64,000 nt of DNA, taken from assembly GCF_051020955.1 (NCBI RefSeq), contig NW_027476742.1:1-64000 (forward strand), read 5' to 3'. The notes beneath the pieces were generated by a model, which saw nothing but the letters and a program-made list of their open reading frames with translations, ran no database searches and was not told the DNA's origin. This DNA is from Megalopta genalis (Eukaryota > Arthropoda > Insecta > Hymenoptera > Halictidae). A program made the translations under genes and the position numbers. Below, one piece after another: positions 13,201 through 27,700 of the stretch (within the stretch, counting starts at the first letter, position 1; each line of letters starts with the position of its first letter).

Positions 13201-16200
13201 GAATTTGAAGCTAAACCTTCTACATCGCATTGATTTGAAGCTAAATCATGTGTCTCGCATGGAATTGAAACTACCTCGATTGTTCCTGCAGCTTTTGAAG
13301 CTATATCACTTATATCGCAAGTATTTGAAGCTAAATCATATGTGTCGCATGGATTTGAAGCTGAACCTACTACATCGCATTGATTTGAAGCTAAAGCTTG
13401 TGTATCGCATGGATTTGAAGCTAAACCTTCTACATCGCATTGATTTGAAGCTAAATCATGTGAATCGCATGGATTTGAAGCTAACTCGTTCGTTTCGCAT
13501 GCAGTTGTAGCTAAATGATGTATATCACAAGTATTTGTAGCTAAACCATTTGTTTTGCATGGATTTGAAGCTAAGCCTTCTACTTCGCATTCATTTGAAG
13601 CTAAATCATTTGCTTCGTATGGATTTGAAGCTAAACCTTCTACATCGCATTGATTTGAAGCTAAACCTACTATATTCTATTGATTTGAAGCTAAATCTAC
13701 TATATTCTATTGATTTGAAGCTAAACCTTCTACCTCTTATTGATATGAAGCTAAACCTTCTACATCGCATGGATTTGAAGCTAAGCCTTCTACTTCGCAT
13801 TCATTTGAAGCTAAATCATTTGTTTCGCATGGATTTGAATCTATGCATTGTCCTTCGAATTGATCTGCAGCTAAATCATGTGTTTCGTATGGATTTGATG
13901 CTAAACCTTCTACATCGCATTGATTTGAAGCTAAACCTACTATATTCTATTGATTTGAAGCTAAACCTTCTACCTCTTATTGATTTGAAGCTAAACCTTC
14001 TACATCGCATTGATTTGAAGATAAATCGTGTGTTTCGCATGGATTTGAAGCTAACTCGTTAGTTTCGCATGCAGTTGTAGCTAAGTAATGTATATCACAA
14101 GTATTTGTAGCTAAACCATTTGTTTCGCATGGATTTGGAGCTACGCCTTCTACTTCGCATTGATTTGAAGCTAAATCATTTGTTTCGCATCGAATTGAAG
14201 CTACCTCGTTTGTTCCTCCAGCTTTTGAAGCTATATCACTTATATCGCAAGTATTTGAAGATAAATCATATGTGTCGCATGGTTTTGAAGCTGAACCTTC
14301 TACATCGCATTGATTTGAAGCTAAATCATGTGTATCGCATGGATTTGAAGCTAAACCTTCTACATCACATTGATTTGCAGCTAAATCATGTGTTTCGCAT
14401 GGATTTGAAGCTAACTCGTTCGTTTAGCCTGCAGTTGAATCTACATCACTTATATCGCAAGTGTTTGAAGCTAAATCATGTGTATCGTGTGGATTTTGAA
14501 GCTAACACGTTTGATTAGTCTGCATTTGAAGCTATATCACTTATACCCCAAGTGTTTGAAGCTAAATCATTTGTTTCGCGTGGATTTGAAGCTAAACCTT
14601 CTACATCGCATTGATTAGAAGCTAAATCATGTGTCGCGCATGGATTTGAAGCTAACTCGTTCGTTGCGCATGCAGTTAAATCTAAATAACGTATATCACA
14701 AGTATTTGAAGCGACACCATTTGATTCGCATGGATTTGAAGCTAAGCTTTCTACTTCGCATTAATTGGAAGATAAATCACGTGTTTTGCATGGATTCGAA
14801 GCTAAACCTTCTACATCGCATTGATTTGAAGCTAAATCATGTGTTTCGCATGCAGTTGAAGCTAAGTCATGTCTTTCACAAGTATTTGAATATGAACCAT
14901 TTGAATTGCATTGATTTGAACCCGAGCCTACTACTTCGCACTGATTTGCAGCTAAATAATGTGTTTCTCATGGATTTGAAGCTAAACCTTCTACATTGAA
15001 TTGATTTGCAGCTGACTCATGTGTTTCGCATGGATTTGAAGCTAACTCGTTCGTTTCTCCTGTATTCGAAGCTATATCACTTATATCGCAAGTATTTGAA
15101 GCTAAATCATGTGTTACGCTTGAATTTGAAGCTAAACCTTCTATATCGCATTGATTTGAAGCTAAATCATGTGTCTCGCATGGAATTGAAACTACCTCGA
15201 TTGCTCCTGCAGCTTTTGAAGCTATATCACTTATATCGCAAGTATTTGAAGCTAAATCATATGTGTCGCATGGATTTGAAGCTGAACCTACTACATCGCA
15301 TTGATTTGAAGCTAAAGCTTGTGTATCGCATGGATTTGAAGCTAAACCTTCTACATCGCATTGATTTGAAGCTAAATCATGTGAATCGCATGGATTTGAA
15401 GCTAACTCGTTCGTTTCGCATGCAGTTGTAGCTAAATGATGTATATCACAAGTATTTGTAGCTAAACCATTTGTTTTGCATGGATTTGAAGCTAAGCCTT
15501 CTACTTCGCATTCATTTGAAGCTAAATCATTTGCTTCGTATGGATTTGAAGCTAAACCTTCTACATCGCATTGATTTGAAGCTAAACCTACTATATTCTA
15601 TTGATTTGAAGCTAAATCTACTATATTCTATTGATTTGAAGCTAAACCTTCTACCTCTTATTGATATGAAGCTAAACCTTCTACATCGCATGGATTTGAA
15701 GCTAAGCCTTCTACTTCGCATTCATTTGAAGCTAAATCATTTGTTTCGCATGGATTTGAATCTATGCATTGTCCTTCGAATTGATTTGCAGCTAAATCAT
15801 GTGTTTCGTATGGATTTGATGCTAAACCTTCTACATCGCATTGATTTGAAGCTAAACCTACTATATTCTATTGATTTGAAGCTAAACCTTCTACCTCTTA
15901 TTGATTTGAAGCTAAACCTTCTACATCGCATTGATTTGAAGATAAATCGTGTGTTTCGCATGGATTTGAAGCTAACTCGTTAGTTTCGCATGCAGTTGTA
16001 GCTAAGTAATGTATATCACAAGTATTTGTAGCTAAACCATTTGTTTCGCATGGATTTGGAGCTACGCCTTCTACTTCGCATTGATTTGAAGCTAAATCAT
16101 TTGTTTCGCATCGAATTGAAGCTACCTCGTTTGTTCCTCCAGCTTTTGAAGCTATATCACTTATATCGCAAGTATTTGAAGATAAATCATATGTGTCGCA

Positions 16201-18810
16201 TGGTTTTGAAGCTGAACCTTCTACATCGCATTGATTTGAAGCTAAATCGTGTGTATCGCATGGATTTGAAGCTAAAGCTTCTACATCACATTGATTTGCA
16301 GCTAAATCATGTGTTTCGCATGGATTTGAAGCTAACTCGTTCGTTTAGCCTGCAGTTGAATCCACATCACTTATATCGCAAGTGTTTGAAGCTAAATCAT
16401 GTGTATCGTGTGGATTTTGAAGCTAACTCGTTTGATTAGTCTGCATTTGAAGCTATATCACTTATACCCCAAGTGTTTGAAGCTAAATCATTTGTTTCGC
16501 GTGGATTTGAAGCTAAACCTTCTACATCGCATTGATTAGAAGCTAAATCATGTGTCGCGCATGGATTTGAAGCTAACTCGTTCGTTGCGCATGCAGTTAA
16601 ATCTAAATAACGTATATCACAAGTATTTGAAGCTACACCATTTGATTCGCATGGATTTGAAGATAAGCTTTCTACTTCGCATTAATTGGAAGATAAATCA
16701 CGTGTTTTGCATGGATTCGAAGCTAAACCTTCTACATCGCATTGATTTGAAGCTAAATCATGTGTTTCGCATGCAGTTGAAGCTAAGTCATGTCTTTCAC
16801 AAGTATTTGAATATGAACCATTTGAATTGCATTGATTTGAACCCGAGCCTTCTACTTCGCACTGATTTGCAGCTAAATCATATATGTCGCATGGATTTGA
16901 AGCTGAACCTACTACATCGCATTCATTTGAAGCTAAATCTTGTGTATCGCATCGATTTGAAGCTAAACCTTCTACATCGCATTGATTTGAAGATAAATCG
17001 TGTGTTACGCATAGATTTGAAGCTTACTCGTTAGTTTCGCATGCAATTGTAGCTAAATAATGTATATCACAAGTATTCGTAGCTAAACCATTTGTTTTGC
17101 ATGGATTTGAAGCTACTTCTTCTACTTCGCATTGATTTGAAGCTAAATCATGTGAATCGCATGGATTTGAAGCTAACTCGTTCGTTTCGCATGCAGTTGT
17201 AGCTAAATGATGTATATCACAAGTATTTGTAGCTAAACCATTTGTTTTGCATGGATTTGAAGCTAAGCCTTCTACTTCGCATTCATTTGAAGCTAAATCA
17301 TTTGCTTCGTATGGATTTGAAGCTAAACCTTCTACATCGCATTGATTTGAAGCTAAACCTACTATATTCTATTGATTTGAAGCTAAATCTACTATATTCT
17401 ATTGATTTGAAGCTAAACCTTCTACCTCTTATTGATATGAAGCTAAACCTTCTACATCGCATGGATTTGAAGCTAAGCCTTCTACTTCGCATTCATTTGA
17501 AGCTAAATCATTTGTTTCGCATGGATTTGAATCTATGCATTGTCCTTCGAATTGATTTGCAGCTAAATCATGTGTTTCGTATGGATTTGATGCTAAACCT
17601 TCTACATCGCATTGATTTGAAGCTAAACCTACTATATTCTATTGATTTGAAGCTAAACCTTCTACCTCTTATTGATTTGAAGCTAAACCTTCTACATCGC
17701 ATTGATTTGAAGATAAATCGTGTGTTTCGCATGGATTTGAAGCTAACTCGTTAGTTTCGCATGCAGTTGTAGCTAAGTAATGTATATCACAAGTATTTGT
17801 AGCTAAACCATTTGTTTCGCATGGATTTGGAGCTACGCCTTCTACTTCGCATTGATTTGAAGCTAAATCATTTGTTTCGCATCGAATTGAAGCTACCTCG
17901 TTTGTTCCTCCAGCTTTTGAAGCTATATCACTTATATCGCAAGTATTTGAAGATAAATCATATGTGTCGCATGGTTTTGAAGCTGAACCTTCTACATCGC
18001 ATTGATTTGAAGCTAAATCGTGTGTATCGCATGGATTTGAAGCTAAAGCTTCTACATCACATTGATTTGCAGCTAAATCATGTGTTTCGCATGGATTTGA
18101 AGCTAACTCGTTCGTTTAGCCTGCAGTTGAATCCACATCACTTATATCGCAAGTGTTTGAAGCTAAATCATGTGTATCGTGTGGATTTTGAAGCTAACTC
18201 GTTTGATTAGTCTGCATTTGAAGCTATATCACTTATACCCCAAGTGTTTGAAGCTAAATCATTTGTTTCGCGTGGATTTGAAGCTAAACCTTCTACATCG
18301 CATTGATTAGAAGCTAAATCATGTGTCGCGCATGGATTTGAAGCTAACTCGTTCGTTGCGCATGCAGTTAAATCTAAATAACGTATATCACAAGTATTTG
18401 AAGCTACACCATTTGATTCGCATGGATTTGAAGATAAGCTTTCTACTTCGCATTAATTGGAAGATAAATCACGTGTTTTGCATGGATTCGAAGCTAAACC
18501 TTCTACATCGCATTGATTTGAAGCTAAATCATGTGTTTCGCATGCAGTTGAAGCTAAGTCATGTCTTTCACAAGTATTTGAATATGAACCATTTGAATTG
18601 CATTGATTTGAACCCGAGCCTTCTACTTCGCACTGATTTGCAGCTAAATCATATATGTCGCATGGATTTGAAGCTGAACCTACTACATCGCATTCATTTG
18701 AAGCTAAATCTTGTGTATCGCATCGATTTGAAGCTAAACCTTCTACATCGCATTGATTTGAAGATAAATCGTGTGTTACGCATAGATTTGAAGCTTACTC
18801 GTTAGTTTCG
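10200..18810. repeat. Higher-order repeat family A, first array (1,921-bp unit)
   Basis: Using the unit containing GGATTTGGAGCTACG as marker, copies start at about 10,277, 12,199, 14,120, 16,041 and 17,812. Spacings are 1,922, 1,921, 1,921 and 1,771 bp. 1,921 equals 64 units plus the extra base of one 31-bp unit. The first spacing has one more base, from TTCTAACATCGC near 11,718. Neighbouring copies are nearly identical; differences I noticed between copies include 12,941 (C to T), 13,865 (T to C), 14,742 (A to C), 15,144 (C to T) and 15,204 (T to C). The last copy is partial, ending near 18,805. Confidence 0.92.
16041..17811. repeat. Chimeric 1,771-bp copy of family A
   Basis: This copy is 150 bp (five units) shorter than its neighbours. 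Up to about 16,850 it follows family A. From about 16,870 to 17,140 it carries block-B-type units (TCATATATGTCGC, then TTACGCATAGATTTGAAGCTTAC) like those at 6,880-7,140. It returns to family A at about 17,150 (ATCATGTGAATCGC). The same B-type junction is repeated at 18,640-18,800 in the following copy. Confidence 0.8.
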
Positions 18811-18859
18811 CATGCAATTGTAGCTAAATAATGTATATCACAAGTATTCGTAGCTAAAC

Positions 18860-19850
18860 CATTTGTTTTGCATGGATTTGAAGCTACTTCTTCTACTTCG
18901 CATTGATTTGAAGCTAAATCATGTGTTTCGCATGGAATTGAAGCAACCTCGTTTGTTCCTCCAGCTTTTGAAGCTATATCACTTATATCGCAAGTATTTG
19001 AAGCTAAATCATATGTGTCGCATGGATTTGAAGCTGAACCTACTACATCGCATTGATTTGTAGCTAAACCATTTGTTTTGCATGGATTTGAAGGCAAGCC
19101 TTCTACTTCGCATTCATTTGAAGATAAATCATTTGTTTCGCATGGATTTGAATCTAAGCCTTGTCCTTCGAATTGATTTGATGCTAAATCATGTGTCTCG
19201 CATGGAATTGAACCTACCTCGTTTGTTCCTACAGCTTTTGAAGCTATATAACATATATCGCAAGTGTTTGAAGCTAAATCATGTGTATCGTGTGGATTTT
19301 GAAGCTAACTCGTTTGATTAGTCTGCATTTGAAGCTATATCACTTATACCCCAAGTGTTTGAAGCTAAATCATTTGTTTCGCGTGGATTTGAAGCTAAAC
19401 CTTCTACATCGCATTGATTAGAAGCTAAATCATGTGTCGCGCATGGATTTGAAGCTAACTCGTTCGTTGCGCATCCAGTTAAATCTAAATAACGTATATC
19501 ACAAGTATGTGAAGCTAAACCATTTGATTCGCATGGATTTGAAGCTAAGCCTTCTACTTCGCATTAATTGGAAGATAAATCACGTGTTTTGCATGGATTT
19601 GAAGCAAAACCTTCTACATCGCACTGATTTGCAGCTAAATCATATATGTCGCATGGATTTGAAGCTGAACCTACTACATCGCATTCATTTGAAGCTAAAT
19701 CTTGTGTATCGCATCGATTTGAAGCTAAACCTTCTACATCGCTTTGATTTGAAGATAAATCGTGTGTTACGCATAGATTTGAAGCTTACTCGTTAGTTTC
19801 GCATGCAATTGTAGCTAAATAATGTATATCACAAGTATTCGTAGCTAAAC
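18860..19850. repeat. 991-bp tandem duplication (33 units plus one base)
   Basis: The unit run at 18,863-19,063 recurs at 19,854-20,054, and 19,073 onward recurs at 20,064 onward, both offset by 991. The extra base is the 31-bp unit near 19,297. The same run also occurs at 7,096, 25,164 and 61,440, and with a one-base deletion at about 57,100. Confidence 0.85.
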
Positions 19851-22070
19851 CAATTGTTTTGCATGGATTTGAAGCTACTTCTTCTACTTCGCATTGATTT
19901 GAAGCTAAATCATGTGTTTCGCATGGAATTGAAGCAACCTCGTTTGTTCCTCCAGCTTTTGAAGCTATATCACTTATATCGCAAGTATTTGAAGCTAAAT
20001 CATATGTGTCGCATGGATTTGAAGCTGAACCTACTACATCGCATTGATTTGTAGCTAAACCATTTGTTTTGCATGGATTTGAAGGCAAGCCTTCTACTTC
20101 GCATTCATTTGAAGATAAATCATTTGTTTCGCATGGATTTGAATCTAAGCCTTGTCCTTCGAATTGATTTGATGCTAAATCATGTGTCTCGCATGGAATT
20201 GAACCTACCTCGTTTATTCCTACAGCTTTTGAAGCTATATAACATATATCGCAAGTATTTGAAGCTAAATCATATGTCTCGCATGGATTTGAAGCTGAAC
20301 CTACTACATCACATTGATTTGAAGCTAAATCATGTGTCTCGAACGGAATTGAAGCTACCTCGTTTGTTCCTACAGCTTTTGAAGCTATATCACTTATATC
20401 GCAAGTGTTTGAAGCTATATCATTTGTTTCGCATGGATTTGAAGCTAAACCTTCTACATCGCATTGATTTTCAGCTAAATCATGTGTTTCGCATGGATTT
20501 GAAGCTAATTCGTTTGTTGCGCATGCAGTTAAATCAAAATAACGTATATCACAAGTATTTGAAGCTAAACCATTTGATTCGCATGGATTTTAAGCTAAGC
20601 CTTCTACTTCGCATTCATTTGAAGCTAAATCATTTGTTTCGCATGGATTTGAATCTAAGCCTTGCCCTTCGAATTGATTTGAATCTAAATCATGTGTTTC
20701 GTATGGATTTGAAGCTAAACCTTCCACATCGCATTGATTTGATGATAAATCGTGTGTTTCGCATGGATTTGAAGCTAACTCGTTAGTTTCGCATGCAGTT
20801 GTAGCTAAATAATCTATATCACAAGTATTTGTAGCTAAACCATTTGTTTCGCATGGATTTGAAGCTACGTTTTCTACTTCGCATTGATTTGAAGATAAAT
20901 CATTTGTTCCGCATGGATTTGAAACTAACTCGTTCGTTGCGCATGCAGTTAAATCTAAATTACGTATATCACAAGTATTTGTAGCTAAACCATTTGTTTC
21001 GCATGGATTTGAATCTAAGCCTTGTACTTCGAGTTGATTTGAAGCTAAATCATGTGTTTCGCATGGAATTGAAGCTAACTCGTTCGTTTAACATGCAGTT
21101 AAATCTAAATAACGTATATCACAAGGATTTGTGGCTAAACCATTTGATTCGCATGGATTTGAAGATAAGCCTTTTACTTCGCATTAATTGGAAGATAAAT
21201 CACGTGTTTTGCATGGATTTGAAGCTAAACCTTCTACATCGCATTGATTTTAAGCTAAATCATGTGTACCGCATGCAGTTGAAGCTAAATCATGTCTTTC
21301 ACAAGTATTTGAAGATGAACCATTTGAATTGCATTGATTTGAACCCGAGCCTTCTACTTCGCACTGATTTGCAGCTAAATAATGTGTTTCTCATGGATTT
21401 GAAGCTAAACCTTCTACATTGAATTGATTTGCAGCTGAGTCATGTGTTTCGCATGGATTTGAAGCTAACTCGATCGTTTCGCCTGTATTCGAAGCTATAT
21501 CACTTATATCGCAAGTATTTGAAGCTAAATCATGTGTTACGCTTGAATTTGAAGCTAAACCTTCTACATCGCATTGATTTGAAGCTAAATCATGTGTCTC
21601 GCATGGAATTGAAACTAACTCGTTTGTTCCTACAGCTTTTGAAGCTATATCACTTATATCGCAAGTATTTGAAGCTAAATCATATGTGTCGCATGGATTT
21701 GAAGCTGGACCTACTACATCGCATTGATTTGAAGCTAAATCTTGTGTATCGCATGGATTTGAAGCTTAACTTTCTACATCGCATTGATTTGAAGCTAACT
21801 CGTTTGTTTCGCATGCAGTTGTAGCTAAATAATGTATATCACAAGCATTTGTAGCTAAACCATTTGTTTGCATGAATTTGAAGCTAAGCCTTCTACTTCG
21901 CATTCATTTGAAGCTAAATCATTTGTTTCGCATGGATTTGAATCTAAGCATTGTACTTCGAATTGATTTGAAGCTAAATCATGTGTTTCGCATGGATTTG
22001 AAACGAACTCGTTCGATACGCCTGCAGTTGAATCTACATTACTTATTTCGCTAGTATTTGAAGCTAAATC
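19850..22070. repeat. Higher-order block B, copy 2
   Basis: Matches B3 at a constant offset of 5,310 bp (177 units) across 19,854, 20,064, 20,994 and 21,429. Both copies share a single-base deletion in CCATTTGTTTGCATGAATT, near 21,868 here and 27,178 in B3. The deletion therefore predates the duplication and is not a read error. Confidence 0.88.
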
Positions 22071-23399
22071 ATGTGTATCGCGTGGACTTTGAAGCTAACT
22101 CGTTTGATTAGTCTTCATTTGAAGCTATATCACTTACACCACAAGTGTTTGAAGCTATATCATTTGTTTCGCATGGATTTGAAGCTAAACCTTCTACATC
22201 GCATTGATTTGCAGCTAAATCATGTGCTTCGCATGGATTTGAAGCTAACTCGTTTGTTGCGCATGCAGTTAAATCAAAATAACGTATATCACAAGTATTT
22301 GAAGCTAAACCATTTCATTCGCATGGATTTTAAGCTAAGCCTTCTACTTCGCATTTATTTGAAGCTAAATCTTTTGTTTCGCATGGATTTGAATCTAAGC
22401 CTTGTCCTTCGAATTGATTTGAAGCTAAATCATGTGTTTCGTATGGATATGAAGCTAAACCTTCTACATCGCATTGATTTGAAGCTTAATCATGTGTCTC
22501 GCATGGAATTGAAGCTACCTCGTTTGTTCCTACAGCTTTTGAAGCTATATCTCTTATATCGCAAGTATTTGAAGCTAAATCATATGTGTCGCATGGATTT
22601 GAAGCTGAACCTACTACATCGCATTGATTTGAATCTAAATCTTGTGTATCGCATGGATTTGAAGCTAAACCTTCCACATCGCATTGATTTGAAGCTAAAT
22701 CATGTGTATCGCATGTATTTGAAGCTAACTCGTTCGTTTCGCATGCAGTTGTAGCTAAATAATGTATATCACAAGTATTTGTAGCTAAACCATTTGTTTC
22801 GCATGGATTTGAAGCTACGTTTTCTACTTCGCATTGATTTGAAGCTAAATCATTTGTTTCGCATGGAATTGAAGCCACCTCGTTTGTTCCTCCAGCTTTT
22901 GAAGGTATATCACTTATAACGCAAGTATTTGAAGCTAAATCATATGTGTCGCATGGATTTGAAGCTGAACCTTCTACATCGCATTGATTTGAAGCTAAAT
23001 CTTGTGTATCGCATGGATTTGAAGCTAAACCTTGTACATCACATTGATTTGCAGCTAAATCATGTGTTTCGCATGGATTTGAAGGTAACTCGTTCGTTTC
23101 GCCTCCTTTTGAAACTATGTCACTTATATCGCTAGTATTTAAAGCTAAATCATATGTGCCGCATGGATTTGAAGCTGAGCCTTCTACTTCGCATTCATCT
23201 GAAGCTAAATCATTTGTTTCGCATGGATTTGAATCTAAGCCTTGCCCTTCGAATTGATTTGAAGCTAAATCATGTGTTTCGTATTGATTTGAAGCTAAAC
23301 CTTCTACATCGCATTGATTTGAAGATAAATCGTGTGTTTCGCATAGATTTGAAGCTAACTCGTTAGTTTCGCAAGCAGTTGTAGCTAAATAATGTATAT

Positions 23400-24720
23400 C
23401 ACAAGTGTTTGTAGCTAAACCAATTTTTTCGCATGGATTTGAAGCTACGCCTTCTACTTCGCATTGATTTGAAGCTAAAGCATTTGTCTTGCATGGTATT
23501 GAAGCTACCTCGTTTGTTCCTCCTGCTTTTGAAGCTATATCACTTATATCGCATGGATTTGAAGCTGGTCCTACTACATCGCATTGATTTGAAGCTAAAT
23601 CTTGTGTATCGCATGGATTTGAAGCTAAACCTTCTACATCGTATTTATTTGAAGCTAAACCTTCTATATTCCATTGATTTGAAGCTAAACCATCTACCTG
23701 TTATAGATTTTAAGCAAACCTTCTACATCGCATTGATTTGAAGATAAATCGTGTGTTTCGCATGGATTTGAAGCTAAACCTTCTACATTGCATTGATTTG
23801 CAGCTGATTCATGTGTTTCGCATGGATTTGAAGATAACACGTTCGTTTCGCCTGCAGTTGAATCTACATCACTTATATCGCTAGTATTTGAAGCTAAATC
23901 ATGTGTATCGCGTGGATTTTGAAGCTAACTCGTTTGATTAGTCTTCATTTGAAGCTATATCACTTACACCCCAAGCGTTTGAAGCTGTATCATTTGTTTC
24001 GCATGGATTTGAAGCTAACTCGTTAGTTTCGCAAGCAGTTGTAGCTAAATAATGTATATCACAAGTATTTGTAGCTAAACCATTTTTTTCGCATGGATTT
24101 GAAGCTACGCCTTCTACTTCGCATTGATTTGAAGCTAAAGCATTTGTCTTGCATGGAATTGAAGCTACCTCGTTTGTTCCTCCTGCTTTTGAAGCTATAT
24201 CACTTATATCGCATGGATTTGAGGCTGATCCTACTACATCGCATTGATTTGAAGCTAAATCTTGTGTATCGCATGGATTTGAAGCAAACTATCTAAATCG
24301 CATTGATTTGAATCTTAATCATGTGTATCGCATGGATTTGAAGATAAACCTTCTACATCGCATTGATTTGCAGCTAAATCATGTGTTTCGCATGGATTTG
24401 AAGATAACACGTTCGTTTCGCCTGCAGTTGAATCTACATCACTTATATCGCTAGTATTTGATGCTAAATCATGTGTATCGCGTGGATTTTGAAGCTAACT
24501 CGTTTGATTAGTCTTCATTTGAAGCTATATCACTTACACCCCAAGCGTTTGAAGCTATATCATTTGTTTCGCATGGATTTGAAGCCAATCCTTCTTCATC
24601 GCATTGATTTGCAGCTAAATCATGTGTTTCGCATGGATTTGAAGCTAACTCGTTCGTTGCGCATGCAGTTAAATCTAAATAACGTATATCACAAGTATGT
24701 GAAGCTAAACCATTTGATTC
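23400..24720. repeat. 660-bp tandem duplication (22 units)
   Basis: Bases from 23,433 recur from 24,093, offset 660. The start of each copy has TTTTTTCGCATGG and the distinctive GCATTTGTCTTGCATGG unit. Related copies of this segment are found again at about 56,112 and 60,430. Confidence 0.8.
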
Positions 24721-27700
24721 GCATGGATTTGAAGCTAAGCCTTCTACTTCGCATTAATTGGAAGATAAATCACGTGTTTTGCATGGATTTGAAGCAAAAC
24801 CTTCTACATCGCATTGATTTGAAGCTAAATCATGTGTTTCGCATGCAGTTGAAGCTAAATCATGTCTTTCACAAGTATTTGAATATGAACCATTTGAATC
24901 GCATTGATTTGAACCCGAGCCTTCTACTTCGCACTGATTTGCAGCTAAATCATATATGTCGCATGGATTTGAAGCTGAACCTACTACATCGCATTCATTT
25001 GAAGCTAAATCTTGTGTATCGCATCGATTTGAAGCTAAACCTTCTACATCGCATTGATTTGAAGATAAATCGTGTGTTACGCATAGATTTGAAGCTTACT
25101 CGTTAGTTTCGCATGCAATTGTAGCTAAATAATGTATATCACAAGTATTCGTAGCTAAACCATTTGTTTTGCATGGATTTGAAGCTACTTCTTCTACTTC
25201 GCATTGATTTGAAGCTAAATCATGTGTTTCGCATGGAATTGAAGCAACCTCGTTTGTTCCTCCAGCTTTTGAAGCTATATCACTTATATCGCAAGTATTT
25301 GAAGCTAAATCATATGTGTCGCATGGATTTGAAGCTGAACCTACTACATCGCATTGATTTGTAGCTAAACCATTTGTTTTGCATGGATTTGAAGGCAAGC
25401 CTTCTACTTCGCATTCATTTGAAGATAAATCATTTGTTTCGCATGGATTTGAATCTAAGCCTTGTCCTTCGAATTGATTTGATGCTAAATCATGTATCTC
25501 GCATGGAATTGAACCTACCTCGTTTGTTCCTACAGCTTTTGAAGCTATATAACATATATCGCAAGTATTTGAAGCTAAATCATATGTCTCGCATGGATTT
25601 GAAGCTGAACCTACTACATCACATTGATTTGAAGCTAAATCATGTGTCTCGAACGGAATTGAAGCTACCTCGTTTGTTCCTATAGCTTTTGAAGCTATAT
25701 CACTTATATCGCAAGTGTTTGAAGCTATATCATTTGTTTCGCATGGATTTGAAGCTAAACCTTCTACATCGCATTGATTTTCAGCTAAATCATGTGTTTC
25801 GCATGGATTTGAAGCTAATTCGTTTGTTGTGCATGCAGTTAAATCAAAATAACGTATATCACAAGTATTTGACGCTAAACCATTTGATTCGCATGGATTT
25901 TAAGCTAAGCCTTCTACTTCGCATTCATTTGAAGCTAAATCATTTGTTTCGCATGGATTTGAATCTAAGCCTTGCCCTTCGAATTGATTTGAATCTAAAT
26001 CATGTGTTTCGTATGGATTTGAAGCTAAACCTTCCACATCGCATTGATTTGATGATAAATCGTGTGTTTCGCATGGATTTGAAGCTAACTCGTTAGTTTC
26101 GCATGCAGTTGTAGCTAAATAATCTATATCACAAGTATTTGTAGCTAAACCATTTGTTTCGCATGGATTTGAAGCTACGTTTTCTACTTCGCATTGATTT
26201 GAAGCTAAATCATTTGTTCCGCATGGATTTGAAACTAACTCGTTCGTTGCGCATGCAGTTAAATCTAAATTACGTATATCACAAGTATTTGTAGCTAAAC
26301 CATTTGTTTCGCATGGATTTGAATCTAAGCCTTGTACTTCGAGTTGATTTGAAGCTAAATCATGTGTTTCGCATGGAATTGAAGCTAACTCGTTCGTTTA
26401 ACATGCAGTTAAATCTAAATAACGTATATCACAAGGATTTGTGGCTAAACCATTTGATTCGCATGGATTTGAAGATAAGCCTTTTACTTCGCATTAATTG
26501 GAAGATAAATCACGTGTTTTGCATGGATTTGAAGCTAAACCTTCTACATCGCATTGATTTTAAGCTAAATCATGTGTATCGCATGCAGTTGAAGCTAAAT
26601 CATGTCTTTCACAAATATTTGAAGATGAACCATTTGAATTGCATTGATTTGAACCCGAGCCTTCTACTTCGCACTGATTTGCAGCTAAATAATGTGTTTC
26701 TCATGGATTTGAAGCTAAACCTTCTACATTGAATTGATTTGCAGCTGAGTCATGTGTTTCGCATGGATTTGAAGCTAACTCGATCGTTTCGCCTGTATTC
26801 GAAGCTATATCACTTATATCGCAAGTATTTGAAGCTAAATCATGTGTTACGCTTGAATTTGAAGCTAAACCTTCTACATCGCATTGATTTGAAGCTAAAT
26901 CATGTGTCTCGCATGGAATTAAAACTAACTCGTTTGTTCCTACAGCTTTTGAAGCTATATCACTTATATCGCAAGTATTTGAAGCTAAATCATATGTGTC
27001 GCATGGATTTGAAGCTGGACCTACTACATCGCATTGATTTGAAGCTAAATCTTGTGTATCGCATGGATTTGAAGCTTAACTTTCTACATCGCATTGATTT
27101 GAAGCTAACTCGTTTGTTTCGCATGCAGTTGTAGCTAAATAATGTATATCACAAGCATTTGTAGCTAAACCATTTGTTTGCATGAATTTGAAGCTAAGCC
27201 TTCTACTTCGCATTCATTTGAAGCTAAATCATTTGTTTCGCATGGATTTGTATCTAAGCATTGTACTTCGAATTGATTTGAAGCTAAATCATGTGTTTCG
27301 TATGGATTTGAAGCTGAACCTTCTACATCGCATTGATTTGAAGCTAAATCATGTGTCTCGCATGGAATTGAAGCTAGCTCGTTTGTTCCTACAGCTTTTG
27401 AAGCTATATCACTTATATCGCAAGTATTTGAAGCTTAATCATATGTGTCGCACGGATTTGAAGCTGAACCTACTACATCGTATTGATTTGAAGCTAAATC
27501 TTGTGTATGGCATGGATTTGAAGCGAAACCTTCTACATCGCATTGATTTGAAGCTAAATCATATGTATCGCATGGATTTGAAGTTAACTCGTTTGTTTCG
27601 CATGCAGTTGTAGCTAAATAATGTATATCACAAGTATTCGTAGCTAAACCATTTGTTTTGCATGGATTTGAAGCTACGCCTTCTACTTCGCATTGATTTG

